Source of the DNA: Fusobacterium perfoetens
GTDB taxonomy: Bacteria > Fusobacteriota > Fusobacteriia > Fusobacteriales > Fusobacteriaceae
Assembly (NCBI RefSeq): GCF_021531595.1
Contig: NZ_JADYUD010000004.1
Location: forward strand, 62,001 to 126,000
Direction of reading: 5' to 3'
DNA: 64,000 bases
The notes beneath the pieces were generated by a model. That model made no database searches. It was not told the DNA's origin and saw nothing but the letters and a program-made list of their open reading frames with translations. Shown one piece after another: positions 63,764 to 64,000 of the stretch (positions are counted from its first letter, which is position 1; each line of letters begins with the position of its first letter). The position numbers and the translations under genes were made by a program.

Positions 63764-63946
63764 TTATGCAAAAACATTTATTTCCTGTCTGTTTGTAAGG
63801 GTAATTATGTACCAGTGCAGTTCAGGATACATTGGACTTAATCCAATATCATCAATATCATCTACAAGATCACATTCTCTTATTTCTTCCAGCTGTTCTT
63901 CTGTAACAGGCTGACCGTTAAATCCCATTAGTTCTTCCAGTGTCAT
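63764..63946 (-). CDS. Small acidic hypothetical protein, 60 aa
   Basis: MTLEELMGFNGQPVTEEQL opens a 60-residue acidic chain with a DLVDDIDDIGLSP stretch and a hydrophobic end, WYIITLTNRQEINVFA. AGGAG precedes the ATG and a TATAAT box (63986-63981) lies near the window edge; the -35 would be outside. No family recognised. It could form a unit with the MORN gene 78 bases downstream. Confidence 0.6.
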   Translation of the reverse strand: MTLEELMGFNGQPVTEEQLEEIRECDLVDDIDDIGLSPMYPELHWYIITLTNRQEINVFA

Positions 63947-64000
63947 TTTATCTATCTCCTAGTACTATATTGTTACTTTAATTATACCCCAGATTTTATG

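Overview
The window looks like chromosome from a Fusobacterium of the varium/ulcerans/mortiferum type. This is inferred from several things. Base composition is very AT-rich, AGA dominates for Arg and TAA for stop. A FplA-type (type Vd) phospholipase autotransporter indicates an outer membrane. The regulatory RNAs and accessory enzymes are otherwise Firmicutes-like: preQ1-I, FMN and lysine riboswitches, RNase M5 and QueH. Genes lie in short operons on both strands, usually separated by compact bidirectional terminators. I saw no rRNA, tRNA, CRISPR array, insertion sequence or prophage.

Layout. 1-10.3 kb: a U32 tRNA-hydroxylation-type protein, a small membrane peptide, a 17-repeat TPR protein, a flavoprotein, a preQ1-riboswitch-controlled queuosine-salvage pair (queL-like radical SAM enzyme plus YhhQ-type transporter), a DsrE protein, an aromatic-acid exporter, and a SWIM/SNF2 protein whose ATPase motifs are eroded. 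10.4-18 kb: a 40-aa membrane peptide with its own promoter and terminator, fplA, cca, an acyl-CoA dehydrogenase, a sirtuin and glyA. 18-23 kb: a 1606-aa SF1 helicase with a C-terminal Vsr/DUF559-like nuclease, followed 3 nt later by a PC4/YdbC-type ssDNA-binding protein. 23-28.5 kb: the FMN-riboswitch operon ribH-ribD-ribE-ribBA, then a MATE pump preceded by a 21-codon leader ORF and a hairpin over its ribosome-binding site. 28.6-35.1 kb: siroheme-type dehydrogenase, MerR regulator, M42 peptidase, EIIA-Glc and ClpB. 35.1-39 kb: an sRNA-like unit, a membrane-anchored hypothetical, a frameshifted DUF2085 gene, a candidate type I toxin mRNA, and a lysine riboswitch in front of a NhaC-family transporter. 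39-48 kb: an EamA transporter, a methyltransferase broken by one stop codon, RNase M5, hypotheticals, QueH, a small winged-helix protein, a YtqA-type radical SAM protein, an RpiR regulator and nagB. 48-64 kb: two esterases with an ATP-grasp ligase, a DUF3298 protein, a Xer-type recombinase, rsuA, an adenine deaminase/purine permease operon, a nitroreductase, endonuclease IV, MFS and GltS transporters, and small or MORN-repeat proteins.

The most novel-looking items are five. (1) At 36.4-36.75 kb a 27-aa hydrophobic peptide lies behind a long folded leader, with a 16-bp sequestering stem and 5-prime/3-prime end pairing like hok/aapA-class type I toxin mRNAs. (2) The MATE pump has a leader peptide plus hairpin resembling translational attenuation. 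(3) The helicase-nuclease/PC4 pair is a defence candidate. (4) A degenerate, probably ATPase-dead SNF2 protein carries an intact SWIM zinc finger. (5) The two-esterase/ATP-grasp cluster has no pathway I can name. Queuosine salvage (preQ1 riboswitch, QueL-like, YhhQ-like, QueH) is spread over two loci. All functional calls come from reading motifs; no database search was run.
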